Below, piece after piece: positions 7,517-16,035 of a stretch of 41,260 nucleotides of DNA (position 1 is the stretch's first letter; every line of letters begins with the position of its first letter). Both the position numbers and the translations under genes were made by a program. Origin of the DNA: a virus. The notes below the pieces were generated by a model. It saw only the letters and a program-made list of their open reading frames with translations, was not told the DNA's origin and ran no database searches. The stretch is taken from IMG/VR virus record IMGVR_UViG_3300003322_001466, positions 1-41,260 of that record; one strand, 5' to 3'.

Positions 7517-9262
7517 ATGCCCAAGAACCAGGCGCAAGGACCGGATAACGCCCAATTGGCGTCCCGCATCCTTACCGATTACCAACGCTCGTACAAGGCG
7601 AAGCTGCCCAAGGAAACCTTGTTTCGCGATGTCTACTCCCGTTACCGGTCCTACCTAGAGCGTAGCCGTACCGCTTCCCGGTCAACCCTCTTCATACCGG
7701 AGAGCTTTACCGTGGTAGAAACCGTGGCCCCCCGCATGGTAGCCCAGAAGCCTGCCGCCTCGGTTCTGCCTCGCACCTCCGAGTTCGTCAACAAGGCCGA
7801 TGCCGCTTCCAATTACCTTGATTACGTCTATGACCGGTCCGGTAAGTTCCAGAAGCACAAAAACTGGAGCAAGCAGGGCCTCATTTACGGCACGTCCTTC
7901 GTTAAGAAGGGCTGGGACAAGGAGAACGAGCTGCCTACCACTGATGTCGTGGACGTGGCCGACCTGTTCGGCGACCCTTCCACCTATTCCTGGCAGGAAG
8001 GGTTCGTCATCCACCGGTTCTATGCCACCGCCGAGGAGCTGAAGCGCAGCGGCGTCAAGTATAAGAACCTGGATGTCCTGGAGATGCGCGAAAGCACCGC
8101 CAAGGACGACATGCTTCGCCAGTACCGGGACGCGGTACAGGGCGTCCCCTACGAACCGATGCGCGAAGGGGCGGAAATCCTGGAACACTGGTGCCGGGAA
8201 CCGGAAGACGGCAAAATCTGGGTCCGGGCCGTGGCCAACCGCAGCGTCCTGATCCGTAACGAGGTTTCCCCCCTTCCCTTGGACAAGTACCCGTTCATTC
8301 CCTTCTTCGACCAGGCGGTTCCCTTCGACCGCTGGGGCATCGGCGAAATAGAACCGATCATCGACCTCCAGGACGAGGAAAACACCACCCGCAACCAGCG
8401 GGTGGACGAAAAGAACCTGTCCATCCACAACATGTGGGTGGTAAGCAAGATGGCCGGCGTGGACTATAAGAAGCTGGTCTCAAAGCCGGGCGGCATTATC
8501 CTTGCCAACGACATCAACGGCATCAAGCCGCTGGAAAAGCAGAACATCACCCAGGACTCCATCCAGGAGATAAACCTCATCAAGGCCGACATCAAGCAGG
8601 CCACCGGCGTCAACGACTTCAGCCTGGGCGCCTACCAGCGAAACGGTACCGCCACCGAGGCCTCCCTGGCTTCCCAGGAAACCAACGTCCGGTTCTCGGA
8701 GAAGATCTCCAACCTGGAAATCGCCATGAAGGAAGACTTTGAGTGGGACTTGGCCTTGGGAGCCGAGTTCATGACCAAGAAGGCCGAGTACCGCATAGAA
8801 GGGAAGTTCGGTCCCGAATTCGTCAAGATCACCCCGGACGACCTCAAGGGCGAATTCGATATCCAGATAGAAACCGGGTCGTCCATGCCGTCCAACCCGG
8901 ACCTGCGCCGCCAGCAGCTGACCCAACTGACCGAGCTCTTGGTACCGGTGCTGTCAAACCCTAACGGCATCCCCGACGGCGTGCGCGAACTCCTCCGTTC
9001 CCTCATCCAGTCCTTCGACCTGAAGAACGCGGACGATATCCTCCAGTCCGCCCAGCATCCGCTGGTCAGCCAGGCCATGGCCGGGCTTACGCCGGACGAG
9101 ATGCAAGGGGCCAATCCCCAGATGGTGGAAGCGGAGATCAAGCGCCGCCTCATGTCGCAGGGAAGCCTGTCCGGCGGCCAGCAACCCCTTCCCCAGCAGA
9201 CAGGCCAGGCCCCCCAGGGAGCGCGTCCCCAACAGCCCATGGTTCCCACTCCCGGCCGCTAA
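7517..9262 (+). CDS. portal protein
   Basis: A 581-residue portal of the podovirus type. The N-terminus (FRDVYSRYRSYLERSRTASR) is followed by a membrane-facing Pro/Ala patch (IPESFTVVETVAPRMVAQKP) and a central region ending in the helix DLQDEENTTRNQRVDEKNLS, typical of large portals. The domain ATGVNDFSLGAYQRNGTATE, then ASLASQETNVRFSEKISNLE, is the clip/stem helix signature of this family. The C-terminal 60 residues are Gln/Pro-rich (GGQQPLPQQTGQAP). The portal forms the dodecameric ring through which terminase packages DNA and onto which the adaptor docks. The order portal, small gene, scaffold, capsid supports the call. Confidence 0.9.
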   Translation: MPKNQAQGPDNAQLASRILTDYQRSYKAKLPKETLFRDVYSRYRSYLERSRTASRSTLFIPESFTVVETVAPRMVAQKPAASVLPRTSEFVNKADAASNYLDYVYDRSGKFQKHKNWSKQGLIYGTSFVKKGWDKENELPTTDVVDVADLFGDPSTYSWQEGFVIHRFYATAEELKRSGVKYKNLDVLEMRESTAKDDMLRQYRDAVQGVPYEPMREGAEILEHWCREPEDGKIWVRAVANRSVLIRNEVSPLPLDKYPFIPFFDQAVPFDRWGIGEIEPIIDLQDEENTTRNQRVDEKNLSIHNMWVVSKMAGVDYKKLVSKPGGIILANDINGIKPLEKQNITQDSIQEINLIKADIKQATGVNDFSLGAYQRNGTATEASLASQETNVRFSEKISNLEIAMKEDFEWDLALGAEFMTKKAEYRIEGKFGPEFVKITPDDLKGEFDIQIETGSSMPSNPDLRRQQLTQLTELLVPVLSNPNGIPDGVRELLRSLIQSFDLKNADDILQSAQHPLVSQAMAGLTPDEMQGANPQMVEAEIKRRLMSQGSLSGGQQPLPQQTGQAPQGARPQQPMVPTPGR

Positions 9263-9264
9263 GG

Positions 9265-9294
9265 GGGACAAACTTTCGATTGCGCCTATATACT
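9265..9294 (+). promoter_or_regulatory. late-class promoter GGGACA-N18-TATACT
   Basis: GGGACA at 9265-9270, an 18-base spacer and TATACT at 9289-9294. It lies in the 43-bp gap between portal and the next gene. The predicted start near 9301 leaves only about five bases before the ATG at 9306. Confidence 0.7.
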
Positions 9295-9305
9295 AACCAC
9301 AGACG

Positions 9306-9623
9306 ATGAAAGAGATTAAGATTACTGAAACCCAAGACCCGGAATACCAGGAAGACCTTGACCGGGCGTCCGACGGCGAAGAAATCGAGCGGATGATGGC
9401 CACTCCCGGCTGGAAGATAGTGGAATCACTCCTGAAGGACCAATTGGAGGCCTACGTCGCCGATAACGCCACTTCCGCCAAGGATTGGAACGACTACCTT
9501 GAAAAGTCAGGCAAGATCTTCGGCATCCGCCTGCTGCTGACCGACCTGGACGATTACGTGCGCCAAGGCCAGGAAGCGAAGGAGAGGATCGCCGCCACTT
9601 CGAAAGACCGTACCCGCCCGTAA
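9306..9623 (+). CDS. unknown acidic protein between portal and scaffold
   Basis: A 105-residue, acidic, probably helical protein (EEIERMMATPGWKIVESLLK and later DWNDYLEKSGKIFGIRLLL). No family recognised. It is transcribed from the promoter at 9265-9294 with a very short leader and has no SD: the start is preceded by CTAACCACAGACG. Its position between portal and scaffold suggests a head-assembly factor. Confidence 0.7.
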   Translation: MKEIKITETQDPEYQEDLDRASDGEEIERMMATPGWKIVESLLKDQLEAYVADNATSAKDWNDYLEKSGKIFGIRLLLTDLDDYVRQGQEAKERIAATSKDRTRP

Positions 9624-9748
9624 GGGCGCTTCTCATCGTCGGCGCCCATAACTTGCGGGCGGCTATGGACCTTCGAAGTCCCCCCAGCTTAGGGGCAGGT
9701 TGTTCGCCACCCTGTAAAAAAGGCAGTCAAATAAGTAATCGAAGCATC
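9624..9748 (+). promoter_or_regulatory. structured leader upstream of scaffold/capsid genes
   Basis: 125 bases without a convincing gene, rich in short inverted repeats: GGGCG/CGCCC around 9624-9648, a GGAC-CTTCGAA-GTCC hairpin near 9669, CCCC/GGGG around 9681-9695 and CAGG/CCTG around 9696-9714. It leads to an A-rich stretch and the scaffold ATG at 9749. It could be a translational control element or mRNA-stabilising leader for the highly expressed scaffold and capsid. A promoter of the RGGACA class is not clear here. Confidence 0.4.
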
Positions 9749-10372
9749 ATGGAAGAAGAGACCCAGGACGTATTAGCGGAAGAGCAGGTAGCTACCCAGG
9801 ACCCGTCCCCCGAACAGCAAGATCCTGTGCAGGACCAAGCCGAATCCCGGCCGTCCGAAGAGACCGATGAGAAAGGCGTGCCGCTCAAAAACCGCGAAGC
9901 CGAAGCCCAGCGCAAGGCCAAGGCCGCTTCCCGCGCCCAGCAGGCCCTCCTTTCCCAAGAAACCCCCTCCAGTAGCGACGATTCTGACCGCCGCTTGCAA
10001 GAGCTGGCAGACCGTGCGGCAGCGCGCCGCTTGGAACCCGTCCTTGCCAAGCAGTTCCTCATGGAAAACCCTGACGCGATGGAGTTGGTGGACGACATCA
10101 ACCGCATCCGCCAGGAATACCCGGAAATCTCCGGCATCGACAAACTCGACGTGGCCTACAAGGTCGCCAAAGCCGAACGCCAGGAAGAAATCCTGAGGAA
10201 ACGGTTGGAGCAGGAAGAGCTCCGCAAGGCGGAGACCCTGGAAAAGGCCGCTTCGGCGTCCGCCCAGGGAACCAACAAGGCCAAGGCTCCGGCCGACTCC
10301 TTGGACCAGCGCATTTCCCAGGCCGCAAGCCTCAAGGAACTGCAAGACCTGGAATCAATGATTGCCTCATAA
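9749..10372 (+). CDS. capsid scaffolding protein
   Basis: A 207-residue, highly charged helical protein. The acidic, Gln/Pro-rich N-terminus (MEEETQDVLAEEQVATQDPS) is followed by a long coiled coil (NREAEAQRKAKAASRAQQAL and, later, RQEEILRKRLEQEELRKAET) and a short C-terminal helix (QRISQAASLKELQDLESMIA). Length, charge and position directly before the capsid gene match phage scaffolds, which template the procapsid shell and then exit. The start at 9749 is chosen over an in-frame ATG at 9653 because the extra N-terminus would run through the structured leader and has unlike composition. Confidence 0.75.
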   Translation: MEEETQDVLAEEQVATQDPSPEQQDPVQDQAESRPSEETDEKGVPLKNREAEAQRKAKAASRAQQALLSQETPSSSDDSDRRLQELADRAAARRLEPVLAKQFLMENPDAMELVDDINRIRQEYPEISGIDKLDVAYKVAKAERQEEILRKRLEQEELRKAETLEKAASASAQGTNKAKAPADSLDQRISQAASLKELQDLESMIAS

Positions 10373-10407
10373 CCAACCCGTAAGACGACGATGAAGAAAG
10401 ACCCCGC

Positions 10408-11382
10408 ATGGCTTACATCGGAAACGATACGACCCAATTGGACATCACGGTACGCAGTTACTACGACCGCCTTGCCCTTTTGACCCTCCAAAACAACGTG
10501 GTGCTCCCCCAATTCGCCGAAAAGAAGCCCCTTCCCGGAAAGTCCGGTAAGACGATCTTCTGGAACCGCTACAATAACTTCGCCGAGGTGACTACCAACC
10601 TCTCCGAAGGCGTGCCGCCTACCGTTATCCAAATGTCCGCCGTCGCCGTGAGCGCTACCCTGATCCAAAAGGGTTTCGTTACCGAGATCTCCGACATCTT
10701 GGACATGACCAACATCAACGACAACGGCAAGGCCGCCGTCGAGCGTTTGGCTTACCAAGCGGCAATCTCCATTGACGGTTCCATCCGCCGTGAGATTTAC
10801 AACACGGCCAGCAACTCCGCCACCGCCATTTCCGCCAACGTCTTCAACCAGTTCGGTGACGGTTCCTACGGCAACGTCAGCGCCATGCCTTCCACTTCCG
10901 CCCGCATGACCACCGCCGTTATCCGCAACGCCGTGGTGAAGCTGAAGACCAACGCCGTTCCTCCCCTGGAAGGCAACGACTACATCCTGGTAGTATCCCC
11001 CCAGACCGCCAGCCGCATCCGCCAGGACAGCGTATGGCAGAACGCCAACCAGTACTCCGGCGTCTACGCCGAGAAGATCTTTAACGGCGAGGTAGGACGC
11101 ATCGAAGGCGCCCGGGTCATTGAAACCCCCCAGATAACCTTCTTCGCTTCCGGCGGTGCCGCCTTCGTTTCCACCAATGACACCTCGGTATACTTCTCCA
11201 TCCTCTTGGGCAAGTCTTCCATCGGCATGACCGAGATGAACGGCGGCCTGGAAACCTACACCGTGGCCGGTGCCGACAAGAGCGACCCGCTCAACCAGAA
11301 GACTTCTTACGGCTGGAAAATAACCTACGTTCCCAAGGTTCTCAATTACAGCTGCGCAGTAGTGATAGCCACTACGGACTGA
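10408..11382 (+). CDS. major capsid protein, N4-gp56 family
   Basis: A 324-residue HK97-fold shell protein of the N4-gp56 family. Recognisable segments are the N-terminal arm plus spine helix (LALLTLQNNVVLPQFAEKKP, then LPGKSGKTIFWNRYNNF), the LSEGVPPTV turn, and FVTEISDILDMT...AAVERLAYQAAISIDGSIRRE. The A-domain strands YILVVSPQTASRIRQD and the terminal TSYGWKITYVPKVLNYSCAV also fit. Length and order (scaffold before, terminator after) are as expected. It is closely followed by an intrinsic terminator, so high-level virion transcription may end here. Confidence 0.9.
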   Translation: MAYIGNDTTQLDITVRSYYDRLALLTLQNNVVLPQFAEKKPLPGKSGKTIFWNRYNNFAEVTTNLSEGVPPTVIQMSAVAVSATLIQKGFVTEISDILDMTNINDNGKAAVERLAYQAAISIDGSIRREIYNTASNSATAISANVFNQFGDGSYGNVSAMPSTSARMTTAVIRNAVVKLKTNAVPPLEGNDYILVVSPQTASRIRQDSVWQNANQYSGVYAEKIFNGEVGRIEGARVIETPQITFFASGGAAFVSTNDTSVYFSILLGKSSIGMTEMNGGLETYTVAGADKSDPLNQKTSYGWKITYVPKVLNYSCAVVIATTD

Positions 11383-11404
11383 GATAAGGTTAGAAAATCA
11401 AACG

Positions 11405-11431
11405 GCCGTCCGAAAGGGCGGCTTTTTGGTT
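11405..11431 (+). terminator. intrinsic terminator after capsid gene
   Basis: GCCGTCC at 11405-11411, GAAA loop, GGGCGGC at 11416-11422, then five T. A GNRA-capped hairpin with T tract, 22 nt after the capsid stop. Confidence 0.85.
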
Positions 11432-11445
11432 TTACATCTCACTTG

Positions 11446-11474
11446 TTGACAAAACTTTAAAAAGGTGGAATAAT
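11446..11474 (+). promoter_or_regulatory. sigma-70 promoter of the homing endonuclease
   Basis: TTGACA at 11446-11451, 17 bases, AATAAT at 11469-11474, in an A/T-rich stretch unlike the surroundings. It differs from the RGGACA-N18 late class, so the endonuclease brings its own early-type promoter. Confidence 0.7.
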
Positions 11475-11506
11475 ACTTCCAACTAGTTAACATAAAGAAG
11501 TAGGCG

Positions 11507-12106
11507 ATGAAAGAAATTCCTTTGCGAGGAAAATACAGCCTTGGCAAGTACGCCAAAGTAAGCGACGAAGACTACGAGGAACTTTCAAAGAAGAAGTGGT
11601 ACGTTTCCCCAAGCGGGTACGCGGGCCACAACGTGGTGACGAAAGACGGACACTATATCGAATGGATGCACAGGATCGTTCTCAACGCGCCGGCAGGAAC
11701 CATCGTGGACCATCGTGACCAGGACAAGTTGAATAACCAACGGGAAAACTTGCGGTTGTGTACCCACTCCGAGAACCACGCCAATACCAGCGTACAGCCG
11801 AACTGTACCAGCGGGTACCGTGGCGTTGCCTTCCATAAGGCCAGCGGCAAATGGCAGGCCCATATAAAGCACATGAATAAGAACGTCTACTTGGGGTTGC
11901 ATCTGACTAAACGGGCAGCTGCCGAAGCATACAATGCCAAGGCACTAGAGTTGTTCGGGTCATTCGCCAGCCTCAACGTCATCAAGGAAACCGATGACAC
12001 CGACTTGCCTATTATCAAGCTTGATCGAAGGCGTAGCAGGCCGGTGAAGGAGCTGGTAGAAGAAGCCAAGGAAATCCTCGCCAAGTACGGCCACCTGGTC
12101 CGTTAG
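11507..12106 (+). CDS. freestanding HNH homing endonuclease with AP2 domain
   Basis: A 199-residue protein. Residues about 45-90 carry an HNH_3-type nuclease motif (WMHRIVLNAPAGTIVDHRDQ, then KLNNQRENLRLCTHSEN with H, N and H in register). Residues about 100-150 are an AP2-type DNA-binding domain (SGYRGVAFHKASGKWQAHIK, then YLGLHLTKRAAAEAYNAKAL). It nicks or cuts specific DNA to promote its own spread. The gene has its own promoter, follows a terminator, and separates the capsid from the glycosyltransferases, which is typical of an inserted selfish gene. No intron boundaries are evident around it. Confidence 0.9.
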   Translation: MKEIPLRGKYSLGKYAKVSDEDYEELSKKKWYVSPSGYAGHNVVTKDGHYIEWMHRIVLNAPAGTIVDHRDQDKLNNQRENLRLCTHSENHANTSVQPNCTSGYRGVAFHKASGKWQAHIKHMNKNVYLGLHLTKRAAAEAYNAKALELFGSFASLNVIKETDDTDLPIIKLDRRRSRPVKELVEEAKEILAKYGHLVR

Positions 12107-12107
12107 G

Positions 12108-12137
12108 TTGACCTGCCCCCTGTCCCGGCGCTACCAT
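12108..12137 (+). promoter_or_regulatory. weak candidate promoter TTGACC-N18-TACCAT
   Basis: TTGACC at 12108-12113 and TACCAT at 12132-12137 with the 18-base spacing of the late class, just after the HNH stop and before the glycosyltransferase genes. The hexamers match neither class well. Confidence 0.35.
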
Positions 12138-12162
12138 TAACCTATACCCCTAACGACGATGC

Positions 12163-13782
12163 ATGGCGCAAGACAAGAAGTTCTCGGTAATAGTCCCCAT
12201 TTACCGGGACGGGTGGAAGGACCTGCCTTCCCTCCTCTTCCATTTGCGGGAACAGGACTATGCCAACTGGGAGCTGGTAACCGCTTACAATTCACCCGAT
12301 TCCGATACCCAGGAAAAGACCAGAAAAACCTTGAAGAAGGAAAAGCAGAAGTCGTACCTTGAGGTAGACGCCGGCTATGATCCCGACCTCAAGGCCGGCA
12401 ACCATTGCGCTGCCTTCAACGCCGGGGCCGAACGTGCCACCGGCGACTTCCTGCTGTTCCTGGATCCGGACATCGAACTGTTTCCCGGCGTTCTCCGCGA
12501 ATACAAGGACGCCTTCGATGCCAACCCTGAGGTTTCCTTCGTTTACGGCGATTACGACCTGAAGGGCGGATTGGGCCGTATCCTTGGTCGGCGCTACGAT
12601 GAGTACGAACTGCGCTGCGCCAACTACGTTTCCGGCGCCTTTCCCATCCGCCGCGAAGCGTTCAAAGGGTGGGATCCTTCCGTAAAGTCGCTCCAGGACT
12701 GGGACATGTGGCTTTCCGCCGTGGACGGCGGCGCTACGGGCCTTTACATCGGCCGTCCCTGCTTCCAGGCTGACGCCCCCAAGGACGGCGGCATTTCCTC
12801 GGAAGGTGCTGCCAACTGGGAAGAACGGTATTCGTACGTTAGGACGAAACACGGTTTTCCGCCTTCGAAGACCGTTTACACCAGCCTGGGCGCCCCGGCC
12901 CACGCCACCAACGCCGCCAAGGTGGTCGGTGCCGACAGCCGCGTGCTCAGCAACTTGCACACCTTCAAGCCCAACTCCTACGAAAACGTGGTCCTGATCG
13001 GCTTTTACAGCGCTTCGCCTGATCCGTCCGACCCCATGATGGCGGTGCGCCAGCACGTATCCCTCTTTTACAAGGGCGGAAACCTCAAGTCGGAACCCGT
13101 ACCGGGAAAGAAGGTCATCCACTGGGTAGGCACCGACATCTTCATGCTCCAGCACAAGGTTTCCTGGATGGGAGAGCGCTTTATCTCCAAGATGCTTACC
13201 GCGCCCGACCTCGGGGTTATCCACCTGGCCGAATGCGAAGAGACGCAAAGAGAGCTCCAGGAGCTAGGAATAGAATCTCAGGTCGTTCCCTTGCCACCCA
13301 AGCGCCTCTTTGAGCCTCTACCGTTGCCGGAAGAGTTCGCGGTCGGCATTTACGTCAACCCTACCCAAGACATGTACTTCGAAGACCTCATGTACGAATT
13401 GGCCGACGCCATGCCTGACGTCAAGTTCAGGTTCTTCGGCGACCGCCATCCCAAGATGGAAGGCAACAAGGAGTGGGTAGGCTTCGTGGATATGGGGGAG
13501 TTCCTTAAGACCGTTTCCGCCGTGGTCCGCATTACCGTCCATGACGGCCTTCCCTTGGGACCGGTGGAAGCCATGATGGCCGGCCGCCAAGTCATCGCCA
13601 CCCACCCGCTAAAGTACGCCGTGACGCACGAAAAGAAGAACGGCGAGCCGGACCTGGCAACCCTTATCGAACAGGTACGGGCGCTCCAGTCTTCTTCCTT
13701 GGATCCGGAAGCGCCTTCCTATTGGAAGCGCACCCTGTCCCACGAAGCCTACCGGGAAGCGATGGACCGGATCCTCTCATGA
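12163..13782 (+). CDS. two-domain glycosyltransferase (GT2 plus GT-B-like domain)
   Basis: A 539-residue protein with two parts. Residues 1-240 are a GT-A family 2 domain: strand FSVIVPIYRDGWKDLPSLLF, the donor-site LFLDPDIELFPG (DxD-like DPD), and SLQDWDMWLS near the acceptor site. Residues about 270-539 look like a GT-B/GT4-type domain (KVIHWVGTDIFMLQ and, later, VRITVHDGLPLGPVEAMMAG with the GPVEAMM donor-loop motif). It would transfer sugars, either onto the virion or to modify host surface glycans. The start ATG at 12163 lacks an SD (CTAACGACGATGC precedes it). It overlaps the next glycosyltransferase by 4 nt. Confidence 0.85.
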   Translation: MAQDKKFSVIVPIYRDGWKDLPSLLFHLREQDYANWELVTAYNSPDSDTQEKTRKTLKKEKQKSYLEVDAGYDPDLKAGNHCAAFNAGAERATGDFLLFLDPDIELFPGVLREYKDAFDANPEVSFVYGDYDLKGGLGRILGRRYDEYELRCANYVSGAFPIRREAFKGWDPSVKSLQDWDMWLSAVDGGATGLYIGRPCFQADAPKDGGISSEGAANWEERYSYVRTKHGFPPSKTVYTSLGAPAHATNAAKVVGADSRVLSNLHTFKPNSYENVVLIGFYSASPDPSDPMMAVRQHVSLFYKGGNLKSEPVPGKKVIHWVGTDIFMLQHKVSWMGERFISKMLTAPDLGVIHLAECEETQRELQELGIESQVVPLPPKRLFEPLPLPEEFAVGIYVNPTQDMYFEDLMYELADAMPDVKFRFFGDRHPKMEGNKEWVGFVDMGEFLKTVSAVVRITVHDGLPLGPVEAMMAGRQVIATHPLKYAVTHEKKNGEPDLATLIEQVRALQSSSLDPEAPSYWKRTLSHEAYREAMDRILS

Positions 13783-14447
13783 CGGTTTCCATCGTTATGC
13801 CTTGCTATAACGCCGCCCCCTGGCTGGCGCGGGCGATCAGTTCCTGCCTGAACCAGACCCTTCCTCCCTTGGAGCTGATCGTGGTTGATGACGCCTCAAC
13901 CGATTCTTCCCCCAAGGTCATGGAGTGGGCCGCCACTACCTTTCCTTCGGTCAAGGTGGTGCGCCTGCCGGAGAACGGAGGACCGGCGGCGGCCATGAAC
14001 GCCGGCATCCGGGAAGCCAAAGGCGACATCATCTGCTTCGCCGCCGCCGATGACCTCCAGCAGGCAGGCAAGGTCCAGGTACTAGTGGAATCGTTCGAGA
14101 AAGGCGTGGACTTTTGCTACACCGGCTACTACCACGCGACCGTCAAGGGTGAAATCTTCGAGGAGGTCCACCCCAAGCCGCTGAACCGGGAAAACATCCT
14201 GGCCAACGACTGCGCCGCCGGGGAAGCCTTGGCCGCCAAGAGGGAAGTGTTCCTCCGCATCCCCTTCCGGGAGAACCTGCGGGTAAACGAGGACATGGCC
14301 ATGCTCATCGATCTGTACAAGGCCAAGCTTAAGTATGCCCTGGTGGACATACCCACCTTCCGCTACCGTTTGCTTCCCAGCGGGATTTCGTACTCGAAAA
14401 AGGCGGAGGTTGACCGCATTACCCAAGAACTAAGCACGGAACTATGA
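13779..14447 (+). CDS. glycosyltransferase family 2
   Basis: A 222-residue GT-A protein with textbook motifs: VSIVMPCYNAAPWLARAISS at the N-terminus, LELIVVDDASTDSS (nucleotide-binding Asp), NGGPAAAMNAGIREAKGDII and the FAAADD metal-binding DxD-like site at about 86-91. Late RENLRVNEDMAML gives the ED catalytic-base position. ATG at 13779 overlaps the previous stop (ATGA coupling). Middle gene of a three-gene set. Confidence 0.9.
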   Translation: MTVSIVMPCYNAAPWLARAISSCLNQTLPPLELIVVDDASTDSSPKVMEWAATTFPSVKVVRLPENGGPAAAMNAGIREAKGDIICFAAADDLQQAGKVQVLVESFEKGVDFCYTGYYHATVKGEIFEEVHPKPLNRENILANDCAAGEALAAKREVFLRIPFRENLRVNEDMAMLIDLYKAKLKYALVDIPTFRYRLLPSGISYSKKAEVDRITQELSTEL

Positions 14448-15481
14448 CCTGGGATAAGAAACGAAAGATCAGCATCTGGGGCATGTCCAACCAAGACACC
14501 GCCGTTTACCAGTACCGCATCATCCAACCCTTGCAAGGGATCGCCAAGCAACGTTTCGCCACCGTCCACCACTTGCCGTTCTTCGGCCAGCACGCCCGCC
14601 ACCTGACCTCGCCGGAGTTCCGGGAATACCAGGCGCTCGAAGGAAAGTGGGCCGACGTGCTCTTTACCACCTTGGGTTCCGACCGCCACTATCTGGCCCT
14701 GATCCTGGCCCTTAAAGAGCGCTACGGGCTGAAGCTGGTGGTAGACCTGGACGACGACATCCTAGCCACCTACCTGGAACCGAACAACCCGGCGTACTCC
14801 GCCTACGTGTCCGGTGAGGGGAAGCATGCCGAATACGCCCAACTCTGCCTCCAGCAAGCCGACTTGGTAACCGTTTCTACCGATTACCTGAAGCGCAAGT
14901 ACGCTCCCCACAACGCAAACATCCTGGTAGTTCCCAACTGCCCGGACCCTTCCCTCTTTGCGCCGTCCAAACAGGAAGGACCGGTTACCATCGGTTATGC
15001 CGGCTCCGGCAGCCACCAGAAGGACTGGGAAATGGTTGAGCCGGTACTGCGCAAGCTCAAGGAAGAAAAAGGAGTCAAAATAAAGGTACTGGGTCCCATG
15101 GTGACCGCCATCGCCGATGAGCAAGTGAGTTGGGTGGAAGCCTTGGAGTACCCGAAGGCCCTTTCCGACCTCGGCATTTCCATTGGCGTCGCTCCCCTCA
15201 AGGATTCCGCCATGAGCCGAGGGAAAAGCAACCTGCGTTGGCTGGAGTACTCCATGCTCAAGGTGCCCACGGTCGCCAGCGACACGGTTCCGTTCAGGGG
15301 CATCGACAATATATTCCTCGTTTCGGAACCGGAAGATTGGGAGCGGCAATTGGCGTACCTGGTAGAAAGCCCGGAAGCCAGGAAATCTCTAGGTGAAGCC
15401 GCCTACGCCGAGGCCTTGACCAAATTCTCCCAGGAAGCGGTATCGCGCGACCTCTTTTCCTCCTTCAAGGACCTCTTCTAA
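14444..15481 (+). CDS. GT-B glycosyltransferase (GT4-like)
   Basis: A 345-residue protein of the phage/bacterial GT4-like type. The N-terminal domain has SIWGMSNQDTAVYQYRIIQP and LKLVVDLDDDILATYLEP. The C-terminal domain has VTIGYAGSGSHQKDWEMVEP, SIGVAPLKDSAMSRGKSNLR and WLEYSMLKVPTVASD, which form the donor nucleotide-sugar site. ATGA overlap with the previous GT2 gene. The three glycosyltransferases would use sugars from the host or from the phage pathway at 36.6-41.1 kb. The target is not known. Confidence 0.85.
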   Translation: MTWDKKRKISIWGMSNQDTAVYQYRIIQPLQGIAKQRFATVHHLPFFGQHARHLTSPEFREYQALEGKWADVLFTTLGSDRHYLALILALKERYGLKLVVDLDDDILATYLEPNNPAYSAYVSGEGKHAEYAQLCLQQADLVTVSTDYLKRKYAPHNANILVVPNCPDPSLFAPSKQEGPVTIGYAGSGSHQKDWEMVEPVLRKLKEEKGVKIKVLGPMVTAIADEQVSWVEALEYPKALSDLGISIGVAPLKDSAMSRGKSNLRWLEYSMLKVPTVASDTVPFRGIDNIFLVSEPEDWERQLAYLVESPEARKSLGEAAYAEALTKFSQEAVSRDLFSSFKDLF

Positions 15482-15484
15482 GCT

Positions 15485-15514
15485 GGGACAACCGGTAGGT
15501 AGCGGCTATATACT
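15485..15514 (+). promoter_or_regulatory. late-class promoter GGGACA-N18-TATACT
   Basis: GGGACA at 15485-15490, an 18-base spacer and TATACT at 15509-15514, four bases after the glycosyltransferase stop. Identical hexamers and spacing to the copy at 9265-9294. It serves the fibre genes that follow. Confidence 0.7.
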
Positions 15515-15540
15515 GGATCCAAAGCCACTAATGCCAGCCA

Positions 15541-16035
15541 ATGGACCGAGTAACCGACCAACAGGTAGCTTCCGAATTCCGCGTCATCCAGGCCGTGCTG
15601 GAAGAACCGTCGATTCCCAGCGTGCGCGCCGACGGCCCGGTTTCTCGGTCGGCGGAAGACTTGGCCGCCATAGAGCCTTCCTTTTCGGAGCACCAGTCGG
15701 TAACGGGGCTGCCCTTCGTTGCGACCTACTATAAGCTCGACAAGGTATTCCAAGACATCATGGTTCCCGACCGGACCAACGTTTCCCGGGTCAACGCCTG
15801 GGTTGCCAAGCGCCTCCAAGAAGGCGGCTACCAGGATACGGCGGAAGCGGCCGCTTCCATCCTCAAGGGACTTGAGGACAAGCTTGGCCTGAACGACTAC
15901 CAGGATCCCTACTACAAGCTGGACAAGCTTGGCGCCTACGTCCGGGCGCTGGAGCCGGGAGGGCGGCCCGTTGACCTGCGCCGCCAGCTCTTGGCCGGCC
16001 AGCGTAACCGGGAAACCAACGGGAGGTTCCGATGA
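15541..16035 (+). CDS. unknown protein with duplicated YYKLDK motif
   Basis: A 164-residue charged protein, probably helical. YYKLDK occurs twice (TYYKLDKVFQDIMV and PYYKLDKLGAYVRA), suggesting an internal duplication. First gene after the promoter at 15485-15514 and 4 nt overlapping the next gene. An upstream ATG at 15531 is in another frame. No family recognised; the position suggests a tail-fibre attachment or baseplate role. Confidence 0.65.
   Translation: MDRVTDQQVASEFRVIQAVLEEPSIPSVRADGPVSRSAEDLAAIEPSFSEHQSVTGLPFVATYYKLDKVFQDIMVPDRTNVSRVNAWVAKRLQEGGYQDTAEAAASILKGLEDKLGLNDYQDPYYKLDKLGAYVRALEPGGRPVDLRRQLLAGQRNRETNGRFR

Noticed and set aside
9653-9748. N-terminal extension of the scaffold protein from ATG 9653
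   Set aside because: It would translate the structured leader into a Cys/Pro/Ser-rich stretch unlike scaffolds; ATG 9749 fits better.
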